A DNA stretch of 64,000 nt from Accumulibacter sp. (GTDB lineage: Bacteria > Pseudomonadota > Gammaproteobacteria > Burkholderiales > Rhodocyclaceae), in the NCBI GenBank assembly GCA_024235715.1, contig JACKLW010000005.1:992001-1056000 (forward strand), read 5' to 3'. Every line of letters begins with the position of its first letter. Position 1 is the stretch's first letter. A model generated the notes under the pieces. It had not been told where the DNA came from. It worked only from the letters and a program-made list of their open reading frames with translations, and made no database searches. The position numbers were made by a program, and so were the translations under genes. Below are positions 17,286 to 26,971 of the stretch, piece by piece.

Positions 17286-17947
17286 CGGCGCAGCACCGAC
17301 CGGCCAAGCCGGCTGACCAGCATGACGGCAACGAAGGACAGTGCCAGCAGCAGCGCCGACATGCCGGCTGCGGCCGAGTCGTTGAAGGCCTGCGCCTGGT
17401 CGTAGATGGCGATGGCGATGGTCTTGGTCTCGCCGGGCAGGCTGCCACCGACCATCAGTACGACGCCGAACTCGCCGAGCGTGTGCGCGAAGGTCAGCGC
17501 CAGCGCGGCGGCAATCCCCGGCCAGGCGAGCGGCAGTTCGATGCGCAGGAAAGTGTGCCAGCGCGAGAGGCCGGAAACCCAGGCCGCTTCGCGCACTTCG
17601 CGCGGGATCGCGGCGAAGGAACGCTGCATCGGCTGCACGGCGAAAGGGAGGTTGAAGATCAGCGAGGCAGCGAGCAGGCCGTCGAAGCTGAACACCAGCG
17701 CCCGCCCGGTGAGCGCGTGGTAGGCCTGGCCGAGCGGCGAAGCGCCGCCGAAGCCGAGCAGCAGGTAGTAGCCGAGAACGGTCGGCGGCAGCACCAGCGG
17801 CAGCAGAATCACCGCTTCCAGCCCCCTCCGGCAGCGCGACTGCGACCACGCCAGCAGGCGCGCCAAGCAGATCGCGAACGGCAGCAGCAGCAAGCCGGTG
17901 GCGATGGCCAGTTGCAGCGATAGCGAGAGTGCTTGCCAGTCGATCAA
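17282..17947 (-). CDS. modB: Molybdate ABC transporter permease
   Basis: The 221-residue inner-membrane permease has about five membrane helices and the coupling-loop motif EAAWVSGLSRWHTFLRIELP (EAA loop) that docks onto ModC. LPPTVLGYYLL and the FAHTLGEFGVVLMVGG segment are typical of ModB. The proposed start is TTG 17947, 4 bp after the modA stop, which gives the usual length; an ATG at 18037 in frame would overlap modA by 86 bp and add non-family sequence. The start is therefore moderately uncertain. Confidence 0.9.
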   Translation of the reverse strand: MIDWQALSLSLQLAIATGLLLLPFAICLARLLAWSQSRCRRGLEAVILLPLVLPPTVLGYYLLLGFGGASPLGQAYHALTGRALVFSFDGLLAASLIFNLPFAVQPMQRSFAAIPREVREAAWVSGLSRWHTFLRIELPLAWPGIAAALALTFAHTLGEFGVVLMVGGSLPGETKTIAIAIYDQAQAFNDSAAAGMSALLLALSFVAVMLVSRLGRSVLRR

Positions 17948-17951
17948 CTGC

Positions 17952-18788
17952 CTACCGTTCCGGCAAGGAAAATCCGTAGCGCTCGAAGATGACGCGCGCC
18001 GCCGGCTGCTGCAGGTAGTCGTAGAAGCGACGCGCATCCTCGCCCGCTCGTCGGGTGAGGGCCATGCGCTGGCGCAACGGCGGGTGCCAGCTCTCCGGGA
18101 TCAGCGCGGCGACGCCGAGCTTCGCCAGCGCCGGCGCCCTGACCAGCGACCAGGCGACGATACCGCCCTGCGCCGAACCGCTGAGCGCGAACTGCGCCGC
18201 CTGCGCGACGTTTTCGCCGAGCACCAGCTTGCCTTGCAGCGCCTGCCAGAGGCCCGCCTGCTCGAGAGCCGCACGCGCGGCTCGTCCGTAGGGCGCGTGC
18301 TGCGGGTTGGCGATCGCCAGGCGTTGCAGACGGCCGTCGGCCAGCGCCGCCGCCAGGTCGCGCAGTTCGCCATCGACCAGCAACGGCGAGCCTGGCGGCG
18401 CCAGCAGCGCGATCCGACCGATCGCGTATAGCTGGCCTTCGTCGCGCAGCAATCCCTGCCCGGCGAGCCGGAAAATATAGGTTTCGTCGGCCGACAGGAA
18501 GAGATCGAAGGGTGCGCCTTGCGGGATCTGGCGAGCGAAGTTGCCTGAGGAGCCGAAGGACAGCGCGATCTCCCGACCGGTATCTCGCCGGTAGTTGCCG
18601 GCAATCTCGGCGAGCGCGAACTTGAGGTCGGCGGCTGCGGCAACCCTGGTCGCTTCAGCGCTGGCGAACGCGGCGAAGAGCCCGAGCACCAGGCACAGGA
18701 GCACACGCGAAAAGGAACGCGGCAGGCAGCGCCAGACACGCCGGGCAAGGCAGCCTGTCGGAAATGGACGCCGGCGAAGCGCGCTCAT
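17952..18788 (-). CDS. modA: Molybdate ABC transporter periplasmic binding protein
   Basis: The 278-residue protein carries an N-terminal secretion signal (hydrophobic core about residues 26-45 after a long Arg-rich lead). It then has the ModA fold with RVAAAADLKFALAEIA, SFGSSGNFARQI, FDLFLSADETY and the substrate-contacting APYGRAA segment. It captures molybdate or tungstate in the periplasm for ModBC. The ATG at 18788 overlaps the stop of the upstream MT-A70 gene by 4 bp, and the unusually long N-terminus could mean that a downstream start is used. Confidence 0.92.
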   Translation of the reverse strand: MSALRRRPFPTGCLARRVWRCLPRSFSRVLLCLVLGLFAAFASAEATRVAAAADLKFALAEIAGNYRRDTGREIALSFGSSGNFARQIPQGAPFDLFLSADETYIFRLAGQGLLRDEGQLYAIGRIALLAPPGSPLLVDGELRDLAAALADGRLQRLAIANPQHAPYGRAARAALEQAGLWQALQGKLVLGENVAQAAQFALSGSAQGGIVAWSLVRAPALAKLGVAALIPESWHPPLRQRMALTRRAGEDARRFYDYLQQPAARVIFERYGFSLPER

Positions 18789-19423
18789 TTGTCCTGCGGA
18801 AACAGATCGGGCTGCGAGTGATTGGCATAAGTGGCCCAGGTCGGCGCGTACTCGTCTGCCTGGTCGCCCCAGGTCGTCCAGCCAGCACGGGTGCCGCGCG
18901 CGAAAAGCTCGATGCGTGGTGCCGGGCTGCACGACTCGATGAGTGCGTACTGCTCGTCCGGCTTGCGCGAATGTTCGCGCTTCATCGAGCGAATGATGTT
19001 GACCTGTTTTCGCCCCGGCGCCAGCGTGCGGGCGTTCTTGCCATGCACCCCAAAGAGAATCATCTCGGTGGTGTTGCGGAAGTAGAAACCGACGCCCCGG
19101 CCGTCCGGGCCGCCGTCCCTGCGCACCTTGTGCCAGACCAGATTGCTCTTGTAGGCAAAGCCCCAGGCGTTCATTACGCGCAAGCCCTCGGGCAGCAGGG
19201 CATTGGGAACCCAGAGATAGAGATGGGCGGTCTCGGCGCAGATCTCGGCCACCGGCAGTTCGCAGATGGCAGCCAGGGTCATCGTCTGGTAGCGACTGAG
19301 CCGCTTGTGTTCGGGCGCCACCTTGCCGGTCTTGTTCTGGAAACGCCACGGCGGATCGGCCAGCACGGTGCGAAAGCGCTGTGCTCCCGCCTTGCTCAGG
19401 AGTTCTTCCGCTGCGGAAATCAT
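18785..19423 (-). CDS. MT-A70 family adenine methyltransferase
   Basis: The 212-residue protein has the family motif DPPW (residues 23-26, in VLADPPWRFQNKTGK) for adenine N6-methylation. It also has a SAM-fold core including LYLWVPNALLPEGL and WHKVRRDGGPDGRG, and the closing SPAPRIELFARGTRAGWTTWG segment. MT-A70 proteins in bacteria methylate DNA adenine, often without a restriction partner. It lies first in the same transcription unit as modABC, with an ATGA overlap into modA. No restriction endonuclease is nearby. The ATG at 19423 is chosen over an upstream GTG at 19477. Confidence 0.85.
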   Translation of the reverse strand: MISAAEELLSKAGAQRFRTVLADPPWRFQNKTGKVAPEHKRLSRYQTMTLAAICELPVAEICAETAHLYLWVPNALLPEGLRVMNAWGFAYKSNLVWHKVRRDGGPDGRGVGFYFRNTTEMILFGVHGKNARTLAPGRKQVNIIRSMKREHSRKPDEQYALIESCSPAPRIELFARGTRAGWTTWGDQADEYAPTWATYANHSQPDLFPQDK

Positions 19424-19513
19424 TCCGGCCAGTCCTCGATCATTGCCGGCGCCAGACGAGCTTGAACCGCAGGGCACCGGCGTACGGCGAACACGTCTTC
19501 TGCCACGCTTGTC

Positions 19514-20470
19514 TCAGGTAACCACATGCTGCGGCGCGCCGCGGGCGAATGCTTCGAGGTTGGCGATCAGTTGGTCGGCAAGCGCCTGCATCGCCGGCTG
19601 GCTGGCCCAGGCGACGTGCGGCGTCAGCAGGAAATTCGGCAGTGCGAGCAAGTCGGGCGCCAGCAGAGGGTTGCCACTGCGCGGCGGCTCGACACTCAGC
19701 ACGTCGAATCCGGCGCCGGCGATCCGCCCCTCGCGCAGCGCCCCGGCCAGCGCCGCTTCGTCGACCAGGCCCCCACGGGCGGTGTTGATCAACAGGGCAG
19801 AGGGTTTCATCGAACGCAGTTCGGCTTCGCCGATCAGCTTCGTGGTGTCGGCGGTCAGCGGGCAGTGCAGCGAGACCACGTCGGCCTGGCGCAGCGCTTC
19901 GGCAAACGGCACGTAGCCGGGACGCACGCTGAGTGCATCCTTGCGCTCGCTGCGCAGGACATGCATGCCGAAGGCGCCGGCCAGGCGGGCCACGCCGTTA
20001 CCGAGACTGCCGCTGCCGATCAGCGCCAGCGTCGCACCGTGCAGATCGCGAATCGGATGGTCGAAAAAGCAGAACTGCTCGGCGCGCTGCCAACGGCCTT
20101 CGGCGACCGACTGCCGATAGGCGAGGATATTGCGCGACAGCGCCAGCACCAGTGCCAGCACGTGCTCGGGAACGGCATGCACGGCGTAGCCGCGAATGTT
20201 CGCAACGACGATGCCGCGGGCGCGACAGGCGTCGAGGTCGATGTTGTTGATGCCGGTTGCCGCGACGGCAACCATCTGCAGGGCGGGCAGCGCTGCAAGC
20301 AGCCCGGCGTCGATGCGCAACTTGTTGACGATCGCTATCGTCGCCCCGGCCAGCCGCTCGCTGACCTCGTCCTGCTGCGTCTTCGGATATTCGACCCAGT
20401 GATGCGGGAAATCCGGCCGGCGCAGTTCAGCGATGACCGAGTCGCGTTCGAGATGGACGATTCTGTGCAT
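19514..20470 (-). CDS. D-2-hydroxyacid dehydrogenase, glycerate dehydrogenase-like
   Basis: The 318-residue cytosolic oxidoreductase has the NAD-binding motif LALIGSGSLGNGVARLAGAFG and the catalytic triad of the family: Arg in INTARGGLVDEAALAGAL, Glu in DVLSVEPP, and His in TPHVAWASQPAM. The last motif is close to HprA-type hydroxypyruvate/glycerate dehydrogenases. It follows the half aldehyde-dehydrogenase gene by 3 bp, so the two are co-transcribed. The substrate is inferred from family resemblance only. Confidence 0.88.
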   Translation of the reverse strand: MHRIVHLERDSVIAELRRPDFPHHWVEYPKTQQDEVSERLAGATIAIVNKLRIDAGLLAALPALQMVAVAATGINNIDLDACRARGIVVANIRGYAVHAVPEHVLALVLALSRNILAYRQSVAEGRWQRAEQFCFFDHPIRDLHGATLALIGSGSLGNGVARLAGAFGMHVLRSERKDALSVRPGYVPFAEALRQADVVSLHCPLTADTTKLIGEAELRSMKPSALLINTARGGLVDEAALAGALREGRIAGAGFDVLSVEPPRSGNPLLAPDLLALPNFLLTPHVAWASQPAMQALADQLIANLEAFARGAPQHVVT

Positions 20471-20473
20471 GGC

Positions 20474-21181
20474 TCAATCGACGAAGGCTTTGCCGTGTCG
20501 CGCGGCGATGGCAGCCACCCTGGCGCCGAGCGCGGCATCGCCGGCAAAGCGCAGCAGGCTGACCTCGCTGGCCGAACAGAGGCCTTCGATGGCCGCCAGA
20601 TCACCGTGCAGGATGTTGAACACACCGCCGGGGAAAGCACAGCGCGCGCTCAGTTCGGCCAGCGCAAACGCCGCCGATGGCGCTTTCGGGCTCGGTTTGA
20701 CGACCACCGTCGCCCCGGCCAGAAGAGCGGGAACGGCGTGCCGAACCGCGCCGAGCAATGGCGCGCCGTCGTCGCTGACGATGGCCACGACTGCGCTGCC
20801 GCCGGCGCTCGTGGCACTCGCCGGCGCGCTGCGCAGGAGACGCACGGCTGCGCCGACTTCGGCGACTGCCAGCGCGCTGTCCTTGCCGCTTTCTTCGCTG
20901 ATCAGGCCGGCAAAATGATCGTCATATCCGGCCAGTGCATCGCCCAGCGCAGCGAGCAGGGCCGCCCGCTCGGCGCCCGCTCTGGCGCCCCACGATGCCA
21001 GGGCGGCCTGCGCCGAGCTGACGGCGGAGAGCGCTTCGCCAGCGCCGCACATCGGCGTGCGCCGCCTGACCTCGCCACTGCGCGCATCGCGGACATCGAA
21101 GAAAGCCGGCGCCATGGTCAGATAGGCGTGGCCGTTGATCCACAAGGGTATGGCCAGCGGCTGGTCGGTGTCGGACATCAT
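20474..21181 (-). CDS. Truncated aldehyde dehydrogenase-like protein lacking catalytic half
   Basis: The 235-residue protein matches the N-terminal, NAD-binding half of the aldehyde dehydrogenase superfamily: the oligomerisation/N-terminal region, then GAPLLGAVRHAVPALLAGAT, VVVKPSPKAPSAAFALAEL and the FPGGVFNILHGD segment. It stops just where the family's ELGGK motif and catalytic Cys should begin, so it cannot be a normal dehydrogenase. It could be a decayed gene or a repurposed binding protein. It is translationally close to the hydroxyacid dehydrogenase and divergent from an IclR regulator. Confidence 0.75.
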   Translation of the reverse strand: MMSDTDQPLAIPLWINGHAYLTMAPAFFDVRDARSGEVRRRTPMCGAGEALSAVSSAQAALASWGARAGAERAALLAALGDALAGYDDHFAGLISEESGKDSALAVAEVGAAVRLLRSAPASATSAGGSAVVAIVSDDGAPLLGAVRHAVPALLAGATVVVKPSPKAPSAAFALAELSARCAFPGGVFNILHGDLAAIEGLCSASEVSLLRFAGDAALGARVAAIAARHGKAFVD

Positions 21182-21410
21182 TCGGACTCACGCTCCTTGA
21201 TGAGGGGTTCTGGGTGCTCTGGCCCGGCATGGCGGCCACCGGGGACCCGTCGGACCGACGCCGCGGTGCAGCGGATCGAGCAGACAGCTTGCGAACAGGG
21301 CAACGCGCATGATGGTAAGATATTGCGCCGCACAAGGTACGCTGGGCGAGTGGCAGAGCGCCCAATAGTAGTCTCCCGCAGGCCAAAACGGAAGGTTCGA
21401 CAGCAAGGCG

Positions 21411-22190
21411 ATGGCGGAACAGCAGGCAGAAAAGACGTCGATCCAGGTCATCGAGCGCATGATGTCGCTGCTCGACGTGCTGGCCGACATCCCCGACCCG
21501 GTAAGTCTCAAGATCCTGGCCAGGAACAGCGGCCTGCACCCGTCGACGGCGCACCGAATCCTGGCGGCGATGAGCAGCGCGGCGATCGTCGAACGGCATG
21601 AGAATGGCAGCTACACGCTGGGCATCCGGCTCCTCGAACTCGGCAACCTGGTCAAGTCGCGGATCAACATTCGCCAGATCGCCCTGCCGTACATGCAACA
21701 ACTGCATGAGGTGATCGGCGAGGCGGTCAATCTCGGCATTCGGCACGAGGACGAGATCATCTACGTCGAGCGCACCTCGAGTGGCCGCGCGCTGCTGCGC
21801 GTGGTCTACCTGGTTGGCGGGCGGGCGCCACTGCACCTGACGTCGGTCGGCAAGCTGTTTCTGGCGGCGGACAGCGCCGGCGACGTCCGCGCCTACGCCC
21901 GCCGTACCGGCCTGCCGGGCAAGACGCCGCATTCGCTGACGCAACTCGAGGCGCTGGAAAAGGAACTTGACAAGATCCGTCGGCACGATGTGGCCTTCGA
22001 CAACGAAGAGGCAGAAATCGGCCTGCGCTGCATTGCCGCACCAGTCCGTGATGACGAGGACCGGCTGGTGGCCGGGCTCTCGGTCTCGGCGCCAAGCGAT
22101 CGCCACAATCCTGACTGGGCGAAGCCGATCAAGGCCGCCGCCAACGGGATCGCGCACGCCCTGGGCCATCACGCGCAGCGAAGCAAGTAG
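21411..22190 (+). CDS. IclR family transcriptional regulator
   Basis: The 259-residue protein has an N-terminal winged helix-turn-helix ([20 protein letters not shown]) and the C-terminal IclR effector-binding domain with [39 protein letters not shown] and VAGLSVSAP. IclR regulators usually control catabolic operons. Here it is divergent, across 229 bp, from the half-aldehyde dehydrogenase/hydroxyacid dehydrogenase pair, which is its most likely target. Confidence 0.93.
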   Translation: MAEQQAEKTSIQVIERMMSLLDVLADIPDPVSLKILARNSGLHPSTAHRILAAMSSAAIVERHENGSYTLGIRLLELGNLVKSRINIRQIALPYMQQLHEVIGEAVNLGIRHEDEIIYVERTSSGRALLRVVYLVGGRAPLHLTSVGKLFLAADSAGDVRAYARRTGLPGKTPHSLTQLEALEKELDKIRRHDVAFDNEEAEIGLRCIAAPVRDDEDRLVAGLSVSAPSDRHNPDWAKPIKAAANGIAHALGHHAQRSK

Positions 22191-22285
22191 GTCGCGCGCC
22201 GACGAGAAGTCCGACGGGCCGGGCATGCCGTCCCTGCGACCACGGTGGTTGTTACACTCTTACTGCTTGTCAAGGAACCGATTCG

Positions 22286-23149
22286 ATGCCTCTTCCGTCG
22301 TCGCCGCTGCCGTTTCTTTTTGTGTTTCTCTGGAGCACGGGTTTCATTGGCGCCAAGTTCGGTCTGCCATACGCCGAACCACTGACTTTCCTGCTGACCC
22401 GCTACCTGCTGGTGCTGACCCTGATGATCCCATTTGTGCTGGCGACGCGCGCGCCGTGGCCAGCCAACCCACGCCAGTTCGTCCACATCGGCGTTTCCGG
22501 CCTGTTGGTGCACGGCGTCTATCTGGGCGGCGTGTTCATGGCCATCAAACACGGTTTGCCGGCCGGCGTGACGGCGCTGGTGGTCGGCATGCAACCGCTG
22601 CTGACGGCCTGCGGTGCCGGCCTGCTGCTCGGCGAACGTGTCTCGCCGCGGCAATGGCTGGGACTCGTCCTCGGTTTTGTCGGCGTCAGTCTGGTTGTCG
22701 CCAACAAACTCGGCAACGTGCCGCTGGCCGGCATGCTCTTTCCGGCCCTTTCCGCGCTGCTTGGCATTACCCTCGGCACCCTTTACCAGAAGCGCTTCTG
22801 TCCGAAATTCGACCTGCGTACCGGATCGGTGATCCAGTTCCTGCCGACCGCCGTGGTCACCGCGCTGATCGCATCGGCAACCGAGAACATGAGCATCGAG
22901 TGGAGCCCGCATTTCATTTTTGCCCTGTTGTGGCTGGTACTGGTGCTCTCGGTCGGCGCCATCAGCCTGCTCAATCTGCTGATCCGCAGCGGCAGCGCGG
23001 TGAATGTCGCGACGCTCTTCTACCTGACGCCGCCGAGCACGGCGATCATCGCCTGGCTGCTCTTCGACGAGACACTGGGGGCGCTGGCAATGGCCGGGAT
23101 GGTGCTGGCCGTGGGCGGCGTCTATCTTGCGCGCGCCACGCCACGATGA
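22286..23149 (+). CDS. EamA/DMT superfamily transporter
   Basis: The 287-residue protein has ten predicted membrane helices in two repeated EamA units. The first begins [20 protein letters not shown]; the second covers about residues 150-285, including [20 protein letters not shown]. The family exports metabolites such as amino acids or drugs; the substrate is not predictable. Its TGA overlaps the ruvC ATG (ATGA), so it is the first gene of the ruv transcription unit here. Confidence 0.88.
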   Translation: MPLPSSPLPFLFVFLWSTGFIGAKFGLPYAEPLTFLLTRYLLVLTLMIPFVLATRAPWPANPRQFVHIGVSGLLVHGVYLGGVFMAIKHGLPAGVTALVVGMQPLLTACGAGLLLGERVSPRQWLGLVLGFVGVSLVVANKLGNVPLAGMLFPALSALLGITLGTLYQKRFCPKFDLRTGSVIQFLPTAVVTALIASATENMSIEWSPHFIFALLWLVLVLSVGAISLLNLLIRSGSAVNVATLFYLTPPSTAIIAWLLFDETLGALAMAGMVLAVGGVYLARATPR

Positions 23150-23712
23150 GCGAAGCCGGGTCGAGCGTGCTGCGCATCCTCGGTATCGACCCGGGCTTGC
23201 GCATTACCGGCTTCGGGTTGATCGAAAAGACCGGCAATCGCCTGGCTTACCTGGCCAGTGGCTGCATCAAGACCGACGCCAGCGCTTCGCTGCCCAGCCG
23301 GCTGGGAACGATACACGCCGAACTGCTGGCGCTGGTCAGCAGGTATCGGCCCGACCAGACCGCCGTCGAGATCGTCTTCGTCAACGTCAACCCGCAATCG
23401 ACGCTACTGCTCGGACAGGCACGTGGCGCGGCGATCACGGCACTGGTCGCCAGCGGCCTCGAAGTCGCCGAATACACGGCCCTGCAGGTGAAGCAGGCGG
23501 TTGTCGGCAACGGCCACGCCGACAAGGGTCAGGTACAACACATGGTGCGTCGCCTGCTGTCCTTGCCGGCAGAGCCCGGTCCGGATGCCGCCGACGCGCT
23601 GGCCTGCGCGATCGCGCACGCACACGGAGGCCAGGGACTCGGGCAACTGAGCAGCCGTGGACTGCACATCCGCAATGGCCGACTGATGATCGCCGGGGAG
23701 AGCAAGCAATGA
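23146..23712 (+). CDS. ruvC: Holliday junction resolvase RuvC
   Basis: RuvC is the endonuclease that cuts Holliday junctions at the end of recombination. The 188-residue protein carries the catalytic acids Asp15 ([13 protein letters not shown]), Glu75 ([20 protein letters not shown]) and a late Asp pair in [14 protein letters not shown]. The start ATG overlaps the upstream EamA stop; a GTG at Val8 is an alternative. It is followed by ruvA with an ATGA overlap, the usual ruvCAB order. Confidence 0.96.
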   Translation: MSEAGSSVLRILGIDPGLRITGFGLIEKTGNRLAYLASGCIKTDASASLPSRLGTIHAELLALVSRYRPDQTAVEIVFVNVNPQSTLLLGQARGAAITALVASGLEVAEYTALQVKQAVVGNGHADKGQVQHMVRRLLSLPAEPGPDAADALACAIAHAHGGQGLGQLSSRGLHIRNGRLMIAGESKQ

Positions 23713-24287
23713 TCAGCCGTCTCAGTGGCATCCTGCTGGAAAAGAACCCGCCGCAGGTGGTGGTCGATGTGCATGGCATCGGCTATGAACTCGACGTGCC
23801 GATGAGCACTTTCTACAACCTGCCCGAGATCGGCGAGAGACTCGGCCTGCTGACCCATTTCCTGGTCCGCGAGGACGGCCATTTCCTCTACGGCTTTGCC
23901 AGCGAAGGCGAGCGTTTCGCGTTTCGCCAGCTGCTTAAGATCTCCGGCGTCGGCGCGCGCATGGCGCTGTCGGTGCTTTCCGGACTGTCGGTGAGCGACC
24001 TGGCGCAGGTGGTCGCCCGGCAGGAAGTCGGACGGCTGACCAAGGTCCCCGGCATCGGCACCAAGACCGCCGAACGCCTGCTTCTCGAACTCAAGGGGAA
24101 ACTCGCCGACGCGCTTCCGGCCAGCACCCACGCGATCAGCGCCGACAGCCGCAGCGACATCCTCAATGCCCTGCTGGCGCTGGGTTACAATGAGCGCGAA
24201 GCTGGCGCAGCGATGAAGCAGCTGCCAGCCGAAGTCACCACGTCCGACGGCATTCGGCAGGCGCTCAAGCTGCTGTCCAAGGTCTGA
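23709..24287 (+). CDS. ruvA: Holliday junction branch migration protein RuvA
   Basis: RuvA binds four-way junctions and loads the RuvB motor. The 192-residue protein has an N-terminal OB domain ([15 protein letters not shown]) and two helix-hairpin-helix motifs in the middle ([18 protein letters not shown] and [20 protein letters not shown]). A C-terminal RuvB-contacting domain has [19 protein letters not shown]. It overlaps ruvC by 4 bp and is separated from ruvB by a permease gene. Confidence 0.97.
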   Translation: MISRLSGILLEKNPPQVVVDVHGIGYELDVPMSTFYNLPEIGERLGLLTHFLVREDGHFLYGFASEGERFAFRQLLKISGVGARMALSVLSGLSVSDLAQVVARQEVGRLTKVPGIGTKTAERLLLELKGKLADALPASTHAISADSRSDILNALLALGYNEREAGAAMKQLPAEVTTSDGIRQALKLLSKV

Positions 24288-24303
24288 ACCGCGCCCATCG
24301 CCC

Positions 24304-25392
24304 ATGAATCCCAGCCACAAACAACTCATCCAGATCGCGCTCGTCGTGCTGCTGCTGATCGGCTGCGTGGCCGTGCTTCTGCCGTTCACCGGCACCCTGC
24401 TTTTTGCTGTCGTCATCTGCCTGACCACCCTGCCGATCCGCAACCGCCTGCTTACCCTCTGCCGTGGGCGCAGCAATCTGGCAGCGTTGCTCCTGTCGCT
24501 GCTGCTCCTCCTGTTGCTGGTGGTGCCGATGGCCCTGCTCTCCGGATCGCTCGCCGACGCCGTTCAGATCGGCATCCGGCAGGCGAAACCACTGCTCGAG
24601 AGCGGTCTCCCCGGCGAGGCTCCGGCGTGGCTTTCCGGTCTGCCGGTCGTCGGTCCGGATGCCGCCCAATACTGGCAAGATCTTGCCGAGAGCCGCGACG
24701 AGATGAACAATCTGCTGCGCCAGGTCTTTGATCCGACCCGCAAGTTCGCGCTGGCGGCCGTCTCCCTGTTTGCGCAGGGATTGTTGCAGCTGGTGCTGGT
24801 GATCTTCTTCGTGTTCTTCATATTTCGTGACGCACACCTCTACGCCGAGGCACTGCTCACCGGCAGCCGCATGCTTGCCGGCGACCTTGGCGAAAGAATG
24901 CTGGCCCTCGCCGAAGGAACCGTCACCGGGGTCATGGCCGGAATCGTCGGTACAGCGGCCGCGCAGGCGATCGTGGCCATGATCGGCTTCCTCATTGCCG
25001 GCGTTCCGGGCGTCATCCTGCTGACCTTTGCGACATTCTTCTTCTCGATGGTGCCGGTCATCGGCGCGACACTGATCTGGTTGGGAGCGGCGGTCTGGCT
25101 GTACAACGAGGACCAGGGCGGCTGGGCGATTTTCATGGTGCTGTGGGGAATGTTCGGCATCAGCAGCGTCGACAACTTCCTCAAACCGATCCTGATTTCA
25201 CGCAGTTCCAGCCTGCCGCTGCTGCTGATCGTCGTCGGCGTCTTCGGTGGCGTCCTGGTCTTCGGCTTCATCGGCCTGTTCCTCGGGCCGACGCTGCTGG
25301 CCCTCGGACAGGTACTGATCCGCGAGTGGCTGGCGCGCGCTGGCCCCGACTCGCCGGACGCACTGCCGACAGGGACGGAACACCAGCCATGA
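24304..25392 (+). CDS. AI-2E family permease (YdiK/PerM-like)
   Basis: The 362-residue membrane protein has the AI-2E transporter family layout: two N-terminal helix pairs (residues 9-40 and 58-82), a soluble loop (about 85-160), and a C-terminal block of helices with [20 protein letters not shown] and the [13 protein letters not shown] motif. Members are linked to signal export, Na+/H+ exchange or unknown substrates. It sits between ruvA and ruvB, with an ATGA overlap into ruvB, which is an unusual insertion into the recombination operon. Confidence 0.88.
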   Translation: MNPSHKQLIQIALVVLLLIGCVAVLLPFTGTLLFAVVICLTTLPIRNRLLTLCRGRSNLAALLLSLLLLLLLVVPMALLSGSLADAVQIGIRQAKPLLESGLPGEAPAWLSGLPVVGPDAAQYWQDLAESRDEMNNLLRQVFDPTRKFALAAVSLFAQGLLQLVLVIFFVFFIFRDAHLYAEALLTGSRMLAGDLGERMLALAEGTVTGVMAGIVGTAAAQAIVAMIGFLIAGVPGVILLTFATFFFSMVPVIGATLIWLGAAVWLYNEDQGGWAIFMVLWGMFGISSVDNFLKPILISRSSSLPLLLIVVGVFGGVLVFGFIGLFLGPTLLALGQVLIREWLARAGPDSPDALPTGTEHQP

Positions 25393-26453
25393 TCGAAGAC
25401 GACGATCTTCGCGCCACGCCGGCAGACCGGCTGATTTCGGCCGAGTCGAAATCGACCCAGGAGGACGCCATCGAGCGCGCGCTGCGGCCGCGGCGGCTGG
25501 CCGACTACGTCGGTCAGGCGAAGATACGCGAGCAGCTGGCGATCTTCATCGAAGCCGCCAGAAGACGCAGCGACACACTCGACCACGTCCTGCTGTTCGG
25601 TCCGCCGGGGCTCGGCAAGACCACGCTGGCACACATCATCGCCGCCGAGATGGGCGTAAACCTGCGCTCGACTTCGGGCCCGGTGCTCGAACGCGCCGGC
25701 GACCTGGCGGCCATCCTGACCAACCTCGAACCGCATGACGTGCTGTTCATCGACGAAATCCACCGCCTGTCACCGGTCGTCGAAGAAATCCTCTATCCGG
25801 CGCTGGAGGACTTCCAGATCGACATCATGATCGGCGAGGGCCCGGCAGCGCGTTCGGTAAAACTCGATCTGCCGCCATTCACGCTGGTCGGCGCCACCAC
25901 CCGCGCCGGCATGCTCACCAATCCGCTGCGCGACCGCTTCGGAATCGCCTCCAGGCTGGAGTTCTACACGCCCGATGAGCTGACACAGATCGTCACCCGG
26001 TCGTCGCAGTTGCTGAAGGTGCCGGCCGATCCGGGTGGCGCGCTGGAGATCGCACGGCGTTCGCGTGGCACGCCACGGGTCGCCAACCGGCTGCTGCGTC
26101 GGGTGCGCGATTTCGCCGAGGTCAAGGCCGCCGGCCGTATTACCCGCGAGGTCGCCGACGCCGCGCTGCTGATGCTCGACGTCGACCACGCGGGGCTCGA
26201 CGTGATGGACCGCAAGCTGCTGTCGGCGGTGATCGACAAATTCGGCGGCGGACCGGTGGGTGTCGACAACCTCGCGGCCGCGATTGGCGAAGCGCGCGAT
26301 ACCATCGAGGACGTGCTCGAGCCCTACCTGATCCAGCAGGGCTTCCTGCAGCGCACGCCGCGCGGTCGCGTGGCGACACAGGCAATCTATCGTCACCTTG
26401 GACTCGCCGATTTGCCCGGCGAAGCACAGAGCGAGCTCTGGCGGAACACCTGA
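25389..26453 (+). CDS. ruvB: Holliday junction branch migration ATPase RuvB
   Basis: RuvB is the AAA+ hexameric motor that drives branch migration with RuvA. The 354-residue protein has [18 protein letters not shown], Walker [10 protein letters not shown] (about residue 74), Walker [11 protein letters not shown], sensor 1 [18 protein letters not shown], and a C-terminal winged helix ending in [17 protein letters not shown]. The ATG at 25389 overlaps the permease stop. It is the last gene of this unit; ybgC follows after 74 bp. Confidence 0.97.
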   Translation: MIEDDDLRATPADRLISAESKSTQEDAIERALRPRRLADYVGQAKIREQLAIFIEAARRRSDTLDHVLLFGPPGLGKTTLAHIIAAEMGVNLRSTSGPVLERAGDLAAILTNLEPHDVLFIDEIHRLSPVVEEILYPALEDFQIDIMIGEGPAARSVKLDLPPFTLVGATTRAGMLTNPLRDRFGIASRLEFYTPDELTQIVTRSSQLLKVPADPGGALEIARRSRGTPRVANRLLRRVRDFAEVKAAGRITREVADAALLMLDVDHAGLDVMDRKLLSAVIDKFGGGPVGVDNLAAAIGEARDTIEDVLEPYLIQQGFLQRTPRGRVATQAIYRHLGLADLPGEAQSELWRNT

Positions 26454-26527
26454 AGGATGCGTGCCCGCCCGGTCACAAAAAGCGTACTGTTTGCCGGAAG
26501 AATGCTGCATTAGAATCTCATCCGACC

Positions 26528-26971
26528 ATGAAAACCCCGATCACGCCAAGTGCTTTTTCCATTTCGGTTCGTGTCTACTACGAAGACACCGACGCTGGCG
26601 GGGTCGTCTATTACGCCAACTACCTCAAGTTCCTCGAACGCTGCCGAACCGAATGGCTGCGCGCGGTCGGCCACCAGCAGGGGGACCTGCTGCGCGACCC
26701 GGGCATTGCCTTCGTCGTGCGCAGCGTCAAGGTCGACTTCCTCAAGCCGGCGCGCCTCGACGATCAGTTGCTGGTCGTTCTCGAAGTGGAAAAGGTCAGT
26801 CACGCACAGATATTCTTCCGCCAGTACATCCGGCGCGCCGACGGGACTATCGACGGCGGCTGGCTCGAACTGGTCAGCGCGGCGATCCATATCGTTTGCG
26901 TAAACGCCGCGCTGATGAAGCCGGCTTCGATTCCCGCATTTCTGCGGTCCAAACTGGAAGCACTGCAATGA
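26528..26971 (+). CDS. ybgC: Tol-Pal associated acyl-CoA thioesterase YbgC
   Basis: The 147-residue hotdog-fold thioesterase has the family signature VYYEDTDAGGVVYYANYLKFLERCRTEWL split around the catalytic Asp in DTDAGG. In Gram-negative bacteria ybgC is the first gene of the tol-pal cluster and hydrolyses short acyl-CoA or acyl-ACP. The stop overlaps the tolQ start (ATGA). Its own promoter is probably in the 74 bp after ruvB. Confidence 0.94.
   Translation: MKTPITPSAFSISVRVYYEDTDAGGVVYYANYLKFLERCRTEWLRAVGHQQGDLLRDPGIAFVVRSVKVDFLKPARLDDQLLVVLEVEKVSHAQIFFRQYIRRADGTIDGGWLELVSAAIHIVCVNAALMKPASIPAFLRSKLEALQ

Noticed and set aside
19526-21601. Very long plus-strand open frame across the dehydrogenase and half-ALDH genes
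   Set aside because: It crosses two clearly coding minus-strand genes and the regulatory gap, lacks domain motifs, and is explained by GC-rich codon bias.
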